Source: Enoplosus armatus
Lineage: Eukaryota > Chordata > Actinopteri > Centrarchiformes > Enoplosidae
Direction of reading: 5' to 3'
Length of the DNA: 64,000 nucleotides
NCBI RefSeq assembly: GCF_043641665.1
Contig: NC_092193.1
Span: 7,426,501-7,490,500, forward strand
How positions within the stretch are numbered: the stretch's first letter is position 1; every line of letters starts with the position of its first letter. The notes beneath the pieces are model-generated. The model was not told the DNA's origin. It worked only from the letters and a program-made list of their open reading frames with translations, and did no database searches. The position numbers and the translations under genes were made by a program. Below are positions 26,799-40,743 of the stretch, piece after piece.

Positions 26799-27143
26799 CA
26801 GTGATTCCCAACTTCTGCAGTTGCCAGGTGGTACACTGAAAGATCAACTAAACTCAACAAAATTTGTGATTTGATTAAAGAAATATATCAAAGCCAAAAT
26901 ACATAAATAACCAGTAAGCTATCCATCTGAGGGTGTCACCACTTGCTGCAGTTGAGATTGTGTGAGAAAAGTAGTCACCAAGTGTGCAGAGACGTCAAAA
27001 TAGTCCATTAAAAGTAATGAATAAACAGATGAAATAGCTAAAAGTGTGGATAAACAATTGTGGTAGTGGCAGTGTGGTGTTGATGAAGAGTAGCTCATCT
27101 GTGCTGTCGGGGTACATCACTCAAAAAAGGGTGGGAACCACTG
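26799..27143. mobile_element. hAT-like MITE with 8-bp target-site duplication
   Basis: Begins CAGTGATTCCCAAC and ends with gtgggaaccactg, whose reverse complement is CAGTGGTTCCCAC, so the termini are inverted repeats of hAT type. The flanking octamers are acccagac (26791-26798) and acccagag (27144-27151), 7 of 8 identical, as expected for a hAT target-site duplication. 345 bp, no ORF for a transposase. Confidence 0.8.
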
Positions 27144-29278
27144 ACCCAGAGAAAACTGACAGAAATATTTTAATCACCGGTGAAGCGTCTTGATTTTGGA
27201 CTCATTTCAATGTAATGGTAATGAACCTAGGCATCCATTCAGCGTAAGTGCATCATACACGGATGTCACGTTTGCAGCTCAAGTAAACTGTAAACGCGCA
27301 TTGTTCAACAGTGATGTGATTCATTCATTTACTCAGGTGTGTTGAAGGCACCACAATGCTACGCTATCGCACAGTAAGTGCTTTTGAATAGGAATTTGTT
27401 CATTGTCACATAAGATGGACAGCCGAGGGGGCCTTGGCATTTGAAAAGGCCATATTTGAGGGCCTCCTCTGTGAGTGTTTACCTTCAAGGACAAATGAAG
27501 CCATTGAGTCCCCGTGAGCTGTGAATGAGCTCCTTCTGCACACACAGGCTTTTTGAATGCACATCAAAACAACCTCAGCAAACCCAGGCACGCATTCCTC
27601 AGGCGTTTAATGTGAGGGCAAATAGGCAACCACTTCAATAAAATACCTCTTGGATGGAATTGCATAAGTCAGAAAACCAAGTGCTGGCCGGACCGGGGTG
27701 AAACTCTGGGAACACCGACGGTTGAAGGTTTACCTGAAGTTTTTAAGGACTATTTAAAGAGAGGGCATTTATTGTGCTGACAGGTTTACAGCGGACATAC
27801 TTGAAACTGGTATGTGCAGGTACAAAAACTTGATTGAAGGAACGCTGAGGCTGTCATTTCACTGGATATCAACATGTTGATCAGTGTCACCACCTCAAAG
27901 TCAGAATTCATTCATCAAATCTTTGTAAAATATATAGAGGAAGAAGAAGGAAAACGTCTGCCACATGTCTATTTTTACATGCCGTCTTTTTGAGGTTAAA
28001 AAGACAATAACAAGTTGAGCCCTGTGATGGCCATCCTATTTTAATTATATTGTACCAAAGCTCCCCCGCCCCTTCTCCCTCCCCTTTCTGCAACCCCTTC
28101 CCTTCACAAACACACACAAAACGGCATCACATTACACGCTAGCATCCCCGCTCCCCGCGCGCCATGTAATTATACAATCGGCAGAAAACATTTATTTTTA
28201 GGGTCAGTAAACGTTTGACTTCTGCTGGTGTGTACGAGGCTGAGAGAGCAGGCAGGGGTATTTCACTATAAAAATTTTAACAACTCAGGCTTCATTGTCC
28301 AGTTTGGGGATTTTATGATCTGTAGGCGGTTTACTTGAGTTGAAAGCGTTTCCAGTTCCAGCATCATCCAAGTAAAAGACTGGGAGCACACAGTGTTCTC
28401 AGTATAACAGGTGTGACTAGTTAAAGCTACTTTGGTTACTGTACAATGGGTGGATTTTAAAGGTAACACTGCTGAAATTCTGTACATTAATCAGGGATTA
28501 AAAGGACATAATGCAACTTCTAACGCATATTTTACTGCCCTGTGGAGGAATGTCAACTACATACAGTTCAGTAAGTGTCAGATTATAGTGGCCTATAGTA
28601 GACATGAACATGAAAGTCAGATTTTCACAAAAAAACAACTGAAGCAATAATATATCATGATGCCAAGTAATTTACTTTTTTGAGTCAGAAATGTGTTGCA
28701 ACATCGGTTACTTGCTCACAACTGTCTTGCAAAAGACAAAACATGCAAGCAGTTAAGTGTTTGAGTGTGTCATGAAATAATAAATAATTACCCAGAACAG
28801 CTCTACCATTATGTTTTATTTCAATTTATGTTTTTAAATTGCAATTTCTTGAAATGTTTATTGCCGGGGAGCATTTTTCTTCCTTTTTATTGGCGTACTG
28901 GCCAGAAAGTGAGTTTTGAAAGGCAGAACTCTCTGAGGCTGGCGAAGTAATCTGTGAGTCATTGGGATTGGTTGACAACTCTTTCAAAGCCTTTAATATA
29001 TAATGTATAACTGTCATTTGGGTAAAGCAAAATCTTAGTCATAGGATCTTTAACCTCTCTATGAGTAATTCTCAAATTTTTTAGACGTGAGTGTGGAGAG
29101 AATAATAAGAATATTTTGGGTTGTCCCTCCAATAACAGATACAGTACATGTGATCAACGCTACAACAACGAAGGAAGGCATGGTCACTGTTACTTTTTTA
29201 AGTAAAGACAAGTGTCACTTTTTCTCAGTGACTAAAAGTAAAAACACAAGTAGCTGCCTCCTCCTGTGCTTTAACCCC
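27144..29278. other. Intergenic sequence, no gene seen
   Basis: Unique sequence with no recognised coding segment. A pyrimidine-rich stretch lies at about 28060-28110. Confidence 0.5.
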
Positions 29279-29801
29279 TTAAAGGATAGATCTGGTGATA
29301 TTCCATATTTTCCTTAATGTCAACAACAAGGAATTGAAACCAACAATTCATTCGTCCTTCTAACAAGTATTATCTGTGTAGCTAAAGCCTGATACAGTTT
29401 ATTCCTAATAGAGCTCCATTGTTGTCCAAAAACTATTTTAAAAAAAACACATCAGCCACACTGTTGCACTGTTCCTTTATTGAGCACAGCCACTGTAATT
29501 TATTTTGAGTCAATCCCACATAAACCGTCCTGCTGCCGGAAATTCTCGTTTGACCACCAAATGTGTATTAATCCGCAACTGAAAATAGTCCCAACAAACG
29601 TACCATTTAGTCATATTTGAGTAGCATTTGGTAAAAACTACAGTGCCCCGCTGTTTCAGGAAATTAGTTTATAAAACTATATGTTTGTGACCTGTTTGAG
29701 AGACAGACTAACACATTTATTTGGTTTTGGTCTTTTCATGGTATTTGTTGATTTTGTTTTTTTTAAATATAGAATAAAGACAGACTTGCTGTATCCTTTA
29801 A
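29279..29801. mobile_element. Candidate TTAA-flanked MITE (piggyBac-like ends)
   Basis: The left end is TTAA-AGGATAGATC… and the right end is …GTATCCT-TTAA, so a TTAA lies at each border with an inverted AGGATA next to it. Further in, the ends share an inverted attccatattt / aaatatagaat pattern. Length 523 bp with no coding capacity. TTAA duplications are a piggyBac hallmark, but short matches can arise by chance. Confidence 0.5.
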
Positions 29802-32800
29802 CAAGCAGCACCCACTTGAATTGTTACTCAGAGGTGACAACGTAGATATCGTTTAAAAGCACAACACTTTACAGTTGTATCTGTGTAAACAACAAAAGTT
29901 TTTACCAAAATCACAGCAACAATTGTTGCTTATTTTGCAAACAAAACAGGAACTGGAAAATGAAAAAATAAGAATGCATTATCATTTGTGCCTCTATACA
30001 TTTTGTTCATTATCACTTCACTTTTTGAGAGTAAAGAGTTACCTAACAGAAGAGGTAAAGGGTTCAAGAACAGTAAACATTTTATTGGGTATGTCATTTT
30101 TGGGCTTGTGCAGAAAAATGGGTGTACTGATGTGTATTACCTTCTGCTTGGTTAATGTGGTTGTGATTCAGAGAATTCATCAGATATTAAATATACTGCA
30201 AGTTTGGAGCCAATGCTTGTTGCAGAACTTTCTATGCTGTTTGTAAATGAACAGTGCATCATTAGTAATTCAGAGACAGTGAATTCAGAGACTCTGCTCA
30301 TCAGCATCGCTGGTAGCAAAAAGAACAAGACTGCACACGGTTCGTGTTATAAATTATTACTCATCATCCTGTTAATCTAAGAGGTATTTTAATATAAAAC
30401 AGGACAAAGAATAAGGAGGGATAATTGCTGCTGTTCTATGCCGTGACTTGTCTCCTTAACGTCTTGCTGTCCGCCACATTTTCAGAGGGCAGACATGTAC
30501 TTGGGGCTCTGCTCGCTTCGGGACTCATTGTTCGAGGTATGATTAGGCATGATGACCGCAGTGCAAGTGTTAGGCAATTAGCACATGTTTCATCTGTGAA
30601 GTCCATGTGACCTGCAGGGCTGCAGTCGGCCTACACCTTGCTTTTGTTTTCCAAGCCGCACGTTCACCCAAAGCGAACTGTTTGCGAAAGATGAGGCCTT
30701 ATCTCGGGTTTAGAATAAATAAAACATTTACTGTAGATGTTATTGAATCTGGTGATGTGCCAGTTTTTAATCTAATCTACTGCAGGAGGAGATTGAATCC
30801 AAGTCCAAGTTGAATCCGCACCTCAGGTCTCCTCATGTGGTTTGTCTGATCTAACAGTGCTTATAGATATTCAATTGTCAGAGAAATTTACTGGAACAGA
30901 TTCAAGATATGTTTTCCAAGTCTTATCTCCGCCAAATTAATATGTATTATATACCGTTGACTGATTGGATACGTTTCTTTTTCTGTTCAAAAATTATTTA
31001 TATTCATTTTGGAGAAAAGAAAAACCTGTTGCTTAAAAGAGCCAAAATCATGAGAAACGGAGTCAAAAGTAATATTGTTCTGTCAGCCAGAGACATAAGT
31101 GACCTATTTAAAAAAACAAAACAAGACAGGAGAAAGAAACAAGCTTGCATATTGGCCAAATTCTGTTATCTCGGGTGAATGGAGTTGATGGGGAGGGCAG
31201 TAAACAGCACACCCGTGGTTGCGGTTATGGTGACTCATATTCAAAAGTCAAGCTGCCGGCGCTACGGCACGACATATTCACACTCATATCTTCTCACGCA
31301 GTTAATTAGGTACAAGCATCCTGAATATTACAGTGATACAAAGGACTTTCTAAATGATTTACGGCCTGTCGTCTTAACAACTCCAATGCCCTGTTAGTCT
31401 GTTTTTTACCAGAAAGTGGCAGAAACCCTCCAATGTGTTTGCAGCAATTCATTCATCAGCTCATCGTTATCATAGAAAATACTCTTTCTCACTTACCTTT
31501 TAATGGAGTTTTACTTGGCCAGGCCTTTCTGCTGAAGAAATTGTCCAACTGTTTACTGTTACTGTTTTTCTTATGTAATTTTGTAATTCAATTATTGAAA
31601 GCAGCACAAACAAACACACCTCCATTGTATTGGCGGCACAAGTACAAAAGCAACTATCTGAACCTTGGCACATACAACCCTAGAAATTACTTTTGTGTGC
31701 TACTTATTTTTAACCACAAATGCGTTTTGTAAGTCACATGATACCGCCTGGAATACGGAAATGTTTTTAATTATTGCATCTGCCAACTCACAAAATGTTG
31801 ATTCTGGACCTGTCAGCAACATTTTCACTGACAACTTAATTTGTTTTCCCTACAATATTAACGTTTGCAAAATATAGTAATATCCACTCATTTCTTACAG
31901 ATATGTTTAGGCACTTGGTCTTGGCCTTGGTTGAAAATGAAGCACGAGACGTAACATGAACCTTATTAACATTTAACCAAAACCACAACCTTAGCCAAGT
32001 GCTTTTGTTGCCTAAACTTAATCACACGCTTGACTCAGGATGTGAAACTCTCTGGTGTCACAGTCCTACGCTCTGTACGTTTCCAACCAATACGTAACTG
32101 GCAAAATTCGGCAAAATATAAACTTGTAAATTCTAGACAAGGTCGGCACGTGAAAACCAAAACTAACACCAAAAGGGTTACATTATAAAACATCTGTGAT
32201 AAATGACCCTTTAACATCTCTTCACTGGTACATACCTGTTTTTAAATTTGGTTAGCAGGTTTTATTGATCATCATTGTGTCCTTGCTGCTTCATTTGACA
32301 CAAGCTTTCTTTCCGGACTGCTGCTTCCTTCATGCAACCTGAGATCTTCAGGCAGAAATATCCTGACTTTTCCTCTCTCAAGGTTAAAGACCAAAGGTGA
32401 CCTGCCTTTTGGCTTTGGAAAGACCTGCCTGAGGAGCTCTAGCTGGAGAACACTAATCTTCCTCATACTGTATCATAAAGCTTTTCTGATAAACTTTGCC
32501 TTTAACTCTCTTTGTCTTTACCTGTTAGTAGGAGTTTTTTGTACATCCGGTTGAGCACAATAAACCAGCTCGAAATGTTAAACTAAATGACAGCTAATCA
32601 AAGGAAGCCACCGCTGGATGAGTCAAGTTAAAACGTGCTCTTCCACGTTTTGAGTATAGCGGCATGTTAATCAGCCTCCAGACCAGAAATCACCTTGAAA
32701 ATCTGGAGGAAGAAGAAAGTCACACACTCATTCTGATCGCTGGCATTTGTTAAATCAGAATTCCTATCTGAAAACACCTCTGTTTCATATTGCCTGAATG

Positions 32801-35800
32801 TGTTTCTAACAAAACAAATGAGATTTACTTCTATTGTCATTCTTGATTAGTTTGGAGACAGAGGGACCTCAGGGCTGCAGCTTCATTACCTGCACTTAGT
32901 GTTTGGTGTTAATGGGAGAAGGAGGGGTTGGTGGGGGGTGTTACTTTACCCGAGATGCTATCAGATGACGGAGTATTTACCTCCATTGGTGTTTTCTATA
33001 ATTAAAGAGTTTGCCTTTACTAAATGCTGTGACCACTAATCACTTCAGCAACTGTTGTCCCCCAGTGGCCTTTCATGGTCTCGTGGATCCACGTCCCCTT
33101 TATCTTAAAAGACCGAAAATACACAGTAACTCTGACACAGTCATTTGAATATGAAGCTTTAATTTCAGATCATTTGTCTGCTGCTAATTACAAGATGAAT
33201 CTTATTCTAATGTGTTTTGAATAACATCACGTCTTTGAAATATGACACCTCTGCGCAAAATCTGCAGCCTCCGGGAACGCCGTGCCTAAAGGAAACCACA
33301 GAGAAGCCTTGACTGTGTTAAGATGGACAGCTTATCTACAACACATCTCCAGGGCCACTTAAAAAGTCTGCAATTATTGGTTGTCACAAAGACAGAGATG
33401 ATGAGTTAAGCTGGGCTGCTGGAACAGCACAGGCTTATTTTAAAGGTTACAATTTACTTCAAACATTGTTCTAGCGCTTCATCCTTTTCAATCCATAACT
33501 TAAGGATCGTGTTTCGGTTTTTATTTTTTCTCTGTGAGATTTGATAGACAGTTTAGTGCATGTTAGTGGTGCAGAACACTTTAGGATTAAGCCATCTAGC
33601 TTCTAATGTAAACAAGAAACATTCATAAAAACGTATTCGTTATCGCAAGGCAAAGGATTTTTGTCTTTGACGTGCCTCACACAAAGCACACAGAATAAAA
33701 CGTGATTTACACATAGCGTTAACTCCAAAAAAATACACAAAGTCAATGTGAAAACCATATTTCACTGTCAAACGAAATATTATTGTATCCTTGACTTTGC
33801 AGTTTTGGGGTACTCAGAACCTCAGAATTTTCATTCAAATGTCCAAATACAGAATGTCGAAGCCTTTTTCAGTAACCATGAAATAACAGATGTCGCATAG
33901 ACACAACAACTGTATTTAGGTAAGCAATAACTACTCTATCCTTATCCTTAAGCAAAAATCATGGAACCTGGTTGCGACATTTTATTGAAATATATTTAAT
34001 GGACTACTTTTTTCCATTGTCAGCTTGGATTAGCAACATAATACCTCCAAAAAGCTGCTCACTGAGAAGTTATAATATCAAGAAACATGACCTCTGTCAT
34101 GCTGGGGACAATAATATCTGGGGCAGCGATGAATGTTGTATTTTGCAACGTGATATCACCACAGCAAGCCGTGTGATGTCATTTCCTCCGGGTGCTCAAT
34201 TTGGCAGGGTTGTGGGAGATTAAAGGTTCTTCGGATGTGCTTCCGCTCCCTCTGAAGAAGCACCCACGTTCCCCTTCTAATTTGCCTCCTCCTGCCATTT
34301 GCTTTGTGCACAGATTGAAGCCTTTGAAGTGGTGAAGCTCTCTTGCATATAATGTGTGTGTTAGTGTTTGTGTGTGTGCTCCGGTGTTGCACTGCAGCAC
34401 TGGTGTGATGATACAAAATATAAGAGATCAACAAAAGGTACGTTTTCCTGCCGTCCTCATTCCCATGTAACACAATGCAGGTGAACAATGGAAGCGGGCT
34501 CGGTCTCCATCATTATCCACCGAGAGTCACTGCGAGCTTCAGTTACATGAGCCCAGCACACATCCCTCCAGTGACTCTGTGAAGAGGTAACCTCGGGTTT
34601 ATCTGCATGACCGTCAGTATTAGATTGCATATGAAGGCTTGTGTTTCCACATGCTACTGTATATATGTTTTTTTCTACATGTTGAACTCAAGCTATAACA
34701 GCCTATATTTGTAAAATCCCAGATAACTTTGAGGATTTGGCCTATTCTAGGCTGATTATGCACTTGCTAAATTGGCAAGCTTTTATTTCAACTGGCCTTA
34801 GAGATGGTGGACCCCTTTTTAACTAAATAAATGATTTTATTTTCTCAACATAGTCCGAGCACTGAGATCTGTAGGTCCAGCAGCCGTGGATATGTAATGT
34901 ATTTGTAAAATTAAACAGTAAATATCACTCTCAGACTTTTCCATCAAAAGAAACAAGCACATTTTCCAAAATTAGCTCCCCATTTTCTCCTCCTCCTCCT
35001 TGTTGTTCTTTCAGCTTCATCTTGCGTGCTGAGACAGAGGCTGTTAGCAGGAGCTCGGCTGGTTCGCCCTGCTGACAGACGTTTAAAAACGTTCCCGGAT
35101 CTGATAGCAGCTGAGTCTTTGATTAGTTAAACGAAACAATGGCTCCGCAGAGAGAGAGAAAATCACAACACAGAGCCACAGAGAGAAGGAGAGCAGATAT
35201 TGATATTGAAGGTTTAATTACGGCATCCTGCAGGAACAACGTGGAGTCCAAACACAAATACGATACATTCCTTTATCCTGAATGTGACGCTGAGTGCGTG
35301 TGTTTCAGTGTGTGTTTATTTGAATATCTGTAACGCTCTACTTTCACCCCACACAGCTGTAGTAATACAGAATACAGTATGTCTTCATAGGAGAAGTTTA
35401 TTTGAAGTTAATTGTTTTAAATACTGTACCTTAGTAAACATTTAAGAACATTCTTATATGTGTTTACACCCACAGTATAGTGTGTTATAATCCATTTATT
35501 AAATGTTTACATTGTGCATATAAATGCTAAATTGGGGTATCTATTGTCAACAGTATCTATTGTAAGAATCTAGGCTATGTATTATGTTTGTGCACCAGAT
35601 TTAGCACCATATTTTCGGACATTTTGTCCAGACATAAAAACACTACATGTCAGACAGCTAACTACCCAATTTTAAATATTAAAAAGCTAAAAATTGTTAT
35701 TCCATGTTTACAGTAACTTGCAGAAGTGATACCTTTCACACACTATAAGACACTTTCAGCTTCAAATTGAAGAGCAATTCAACAGGTTACTACATTATTA

Positions 35801-38800
35801 ACGCAGCAAACAATCCATCTTTTCAGCGGGTTTCAAGTATTCTCGAAAAACAAAACAAGTTTAGTGTCAGACACTAATTTCTGGAAATTTCTTGAAACAA
35901 GGTGATTTCTACTGGAAACAGGCTGAATTATTCTCACTACACTCACAACATGTTTCACGTGTTTGAAGAAATTAAGGTTTTTATGATCCAATGACATATT
36001 GTGACTCAATGATTACCTCAAAATCTCTCTTTTTTGTTGTGATTTTACCCATTTTTTCCCCACAGTTAAAGAATTATTTTAACAACAATGCAACACAACC
36101 AGGGCCACTTTTAGCACCATTATGGGTTTTGTTTTTTTTACAATTGATGCTGCAGTGTAGTTGGCATACAAGTTATTAGGGCAGTTACTCTGATACATTT
36201 ATATAATTCTAATTGTATTTGGTCTGTGTTTGTTGTTAATCCAGGCAGCAGCAGGTCATCCACATTGTTCTGTCCTGTGGGGTGTTCTGGTGCCCTGATG
36301 GACTCTCAGGTGGCTCCATTCAACGGGGTCAACAAGACCTCACAGGAGCCGCTGGCAGCCTGGTGCCCACACAGCCAATTCTCCAGCACTCAGCAAGACA
36401 ATATTACAAGAGGCCACCCCACCTCACAATGCAAGTGGCCCCTCACAATGCAGGGCTCCCATTAACAATGAGGGGAGACTAAAGCAGCAATCAATGCAGG
36501 AGTCCCGATGAGGCAGACTAGGGGCTGTGCAGACGTCTGGGCTGGGGATTTAACCGGAGGCCTCGGGCCATCATACCTGACTGCAGGCAACCTGAGACAC
36601 AGAGTGTCAGGAGGGGGAGGGGTGGAGAGATGAATGAATTGAAAAACGGGTTAAAAGAAGTATTGCTGACTTATCTTACATTTCTGGGCACAATCTGTTG
36701 CTTTGACTGTGTTTTTCATGTTTCTGCGTTAACGCACAAACGATCACATCCAGATGTTTCCAGCAGCTACGAAGGGCAGCAGGATATTTGAGTCGTGATT
36801 AATGTCAGTTCTTGAGGCTTATCTCTAGGTGAATGGGGGAGAGGAGTGGCATGACTTTTACCCGGACCATTGAGCAACTTTTCAAAACATCAGTGTTCAC
36901 TCCCACATCAAGACAATGCTCCATCCCACAAACCCACTCGCTAAGAGCCTGTAACACGACTGAGGGCATGGACGGATTACCGGGCACAGAGCAAGGGGTC
37001 CAAGGAGTCAGGGGGCCCCACCTAAGCCAGAGCCTCTCTTTGAAATGACTGTTATTAAGATTTCTCCAGTCACAGGACTTTGCTCACAGTGCTATTGCTA
37101 TCACTATATTGATTTATGCATGCAGCTAAAGGTGTAACACGTAACGCATTCAGAAGTCATTGCTAAACAGGCTGTCAAACATGCACACAACAAGTACATT
37201 TAGCACAATAGCTCAGGAAATGCAATGAATATTAGTAGCTGGTGATATCTAATAGTGTGAGAGTATCTGGGGGGGGACTTTTGTCTTCTTGATACAAGTA
37301 TTTGACTTTAAAATATTTATTTATTGACCCAAGACCACAATTGTACTGTATGGAGTGCAAAGAACAGTTTATGCAGACATAAATGGTCCATTTAAATAGT
37401 GCGTTGGCTTTTCCCTATTATTCATTATTCTTCCTACATTCAAGTATACGATATTAATATCTTAAATTCATTTCACTCTCCTAAATAAAGTTTGCAACGT
37501 CTGTGCGTGAGTTTTATTTTGAAACTCAGTGTCCAGCTCTAAAAACCAAAGCACTATCGATCCACGAACACATTCATTAATTAGTCAATTTAGAATCATT
37601 GCGTGTGCAAACGAAGAACTAAGCAACTAGAAGAAACAATCTGGCAAAACAACTCAGCGCCTCTCAGGCCTTAAATAATCCATGAATTTGGCCACAATGA
37701 CGAATGGGATAGTTCCAGCTCAAATTGACAATAAAAAAAGGAAATCTGAACAAATCGGAGGGTTAAAGTGTGCTTGCAAGTGTGTTTGCCAGTTGCGTAT
37801 GCGTGTGTGCACGTGTGTGTGTGTTTTTGTGACACGCCGCATAAATATTTACCATCTCTAACCAAATGAGTGTGCTGATGTGGATTTAAAAGCTAACATT
37901 ACGGAGGATGAAATAATGAGCTTGTGGTTTCAGGGAGCTGGAGGGAAACATGCTTGGACAAATAAGGACGGTGAGTAAATGGAGCCTTTGTTGAGCTCTG
38001 TGATACTTCTCGCTCTGCACAAACAGAAAGGAGGTGTCGGAGGTGATTAGGAAAACAAATGTCAAGTTCTTTCACTCTGCTATCAGCTCTTTTCAGCGCA
38101 ATCCAGCACAGGTGCATGCTGCGTGTGTGTGTTGAAGTGAGTGTGTGTGGAAGCACGCCCAACTAAAGTCAGGGTTTGAGTTGATGTAACCTTCTTCCTT
38201 CAAATCTCACTCCTCTTACATGTAAAAAAAATAAAGTTTGGCAGAATCACACAAACCTCTCAGCTTGAGAATCCTTTATTATTAGAAGAAAAGTGAGAAA
38301 CGAAGGTGTTTTTGGAGATGAGGTCGAACTTACTGTGTGTCGTTTTGCAAAGCCAACAAGCCACCAAACTACTGAAGGTTCCTGAGTTTCAGGTTGAGTC
38401 AGGAGTTGCATAAAACTGAACATAAAAATCACATGCACTCTGAAGAGTTAGTGAACTGTGAGGAATTTTATGTGGCTGCCCGTGAGAAAATCAAACCCAT
38501 AACTGGCCTTACCTGCATGACTCGATACTCCTCATAAATGGTAAATAATTACAAAGTAATAGACAGATGCAGCACAGAAAGCACTTTGTGAGAGGACAGA
38601 CAAAACGGTGCTCTTTCATCGGTACTCTTTTATTTTTCTCTCTCTGTCAATAGAAGTGCGTGTTTAGTTTATGATGTGCTCATTAAAATACTTGCAGAGT
38701 CTCAGGTAACATTTTACAGGGAGGTCACGCTCAAAGGAGCTCCTCTGTAGATCATTTTATTACAGTTTTATTGTTCCAAGATGTAAACAAACCTGGAAAA

Positions 38801-40622
38801 AACACTCTCAAATGGAGTTTTCTCAGTTTGTTGGACCGTGATATCTAAAACACTAAACTGGCAACAAAATATAATGAACATGTAGAAAAAGTTTTCATGT
38901 TGCATAAGATTCTCAGAGTAGAGTTGGATTATGTATTATGAGAAAAGGATAACAGAAAATAATTTACATGTCAAACAAACTTGAGTAAAACCATGCTGGT
39001 GTACGGAGATTCCCCCACAGACTTCTATGTCTGTACTTCGAAGGAGCAATTCATTCACATGAGTCTATAGCTGTTACTATAAAAACACACTGAAGGTGTG
39101 GTTGAGGATGAGAGCTGAGCAGACAGGTAAACACACACGAGGAATGTTCTAATAGTTTTATAAGCCTGTTCGACACAAAACACACCTACACTCTGTACTA
39201 CCTGACTACAAAAACATGTCCATGGTTGATTTTGTAGGTATTACCCAAACACAAGTCTGAAAATAGAAACCTCACTATTGTCCAACGGCTACGTACACAA
39301 TATATAGTTTTAACATTAGTCACCGTGAAAAATTAAAACCGAAGTGATCAAGTTCAACCGCTTGACACTGATGAATCAGCTTCGCCTTATCAATAGAAAT
39401 AAAGATAAGTCCGAAATGAAAAAACAAATTGCTGCAGAGCTAATGTTGACGCCCAATGCTTTGCAAACAGTTTTGACATCCTTTGAACTCTGCATTTACC
39501 TTGAACGATAGCAGGGATATTATCAGTTGCAGGAGAACAGTGAAGAAAGGCTTGCTGATTTCCTTGAAATGCACAAGAGGAGAAGAAAACAGGGTGTTGA
39601 TGAATAACAGGTTGAATTTGAAATGAAAATGTCTGATTTTCTTTCCCAATTCTTGCTCTTAATCCCCTTCTGTCTTATATGTTACTCCTCTGCCGCTTCT
39701 CTCTTTGTAGCCATCTCTCCGTCCTTTTTTCCCTCCTTTTCTCTTCACATCTAAGTGCAGTTTCTTTTTCCATTACAGTTCGGACCATTTGGATTTGGGA
39801 CACCAAATCGGATCCAAACTTGTACTCAACATGCCACCTGGAATTAGTCAGCATTTCTGTGATAATAGCAAATCTTTCATCTGAGAATCTGGCATAATTT
39901 CGCTTGGCCGAGTCAGCGTTAGCATGAAGCAGCATGAGACACAACAATATTTGGAGAGATGCCACAGTTCTCTCAAAGATCAAAGGGACAAACTGTAGAT
40001 GAGATGTGTCTGAAACTATAGAAAAATCAGAGGTTGAAGTCCCATTCATACTGGCTTACATATAGCGTATTTCCTGTAAAAAAAAACAAATTGTCGTAGC
40101 ATCTTTTTGGAAAAGACAAATTCACTCAAAGCAATCTACTTACTGAAAGACCTGGTTACATTTTCATAACATTACACGGCTTAAGTGTGAATAAAAGCAG
40201 TCGCGTTCTAATATTTTTGTGTAAACGATGCCAAGCAATCACAAGACAGAAGAAAGTGAAGTTTTAAATGTTGTTAATTGATCATTTTGATTTAGATTTG
40301 ACTCTAAAGAGAGACTTTTGCAGGCTACTTGTGCTACTTTTGTAAAAAAAAAAAAAATTTAAAAAATGGCCGAAAATTGGTCTGAGGCTGACATTAGAGA
40401 CAGTCAAAAAGACAGTCACCGCTTGCATTAAACAATCTTTCGCCTTGTACATTTATGTAATTACCTACATTGTCAACTGCCACATGTCACATAAGAAATA
40501 AACTTTTTCCGTGATGAAAAGCCAAAAAGCTCTTACTTTAACAGATACTGTATCTGAAAGGGGCTTATCTTTATGGCTCTTTTTCTGCTTTTATTTCCCT
40601 TTTCTCCTTACATCTCTCTCTG

Positions 40623-40658
<36 letters not shown>

Positions 40659-40674
40659 TCACTCTCTGTCTCTG

Positions 40675-40743
<69 letters not shown>

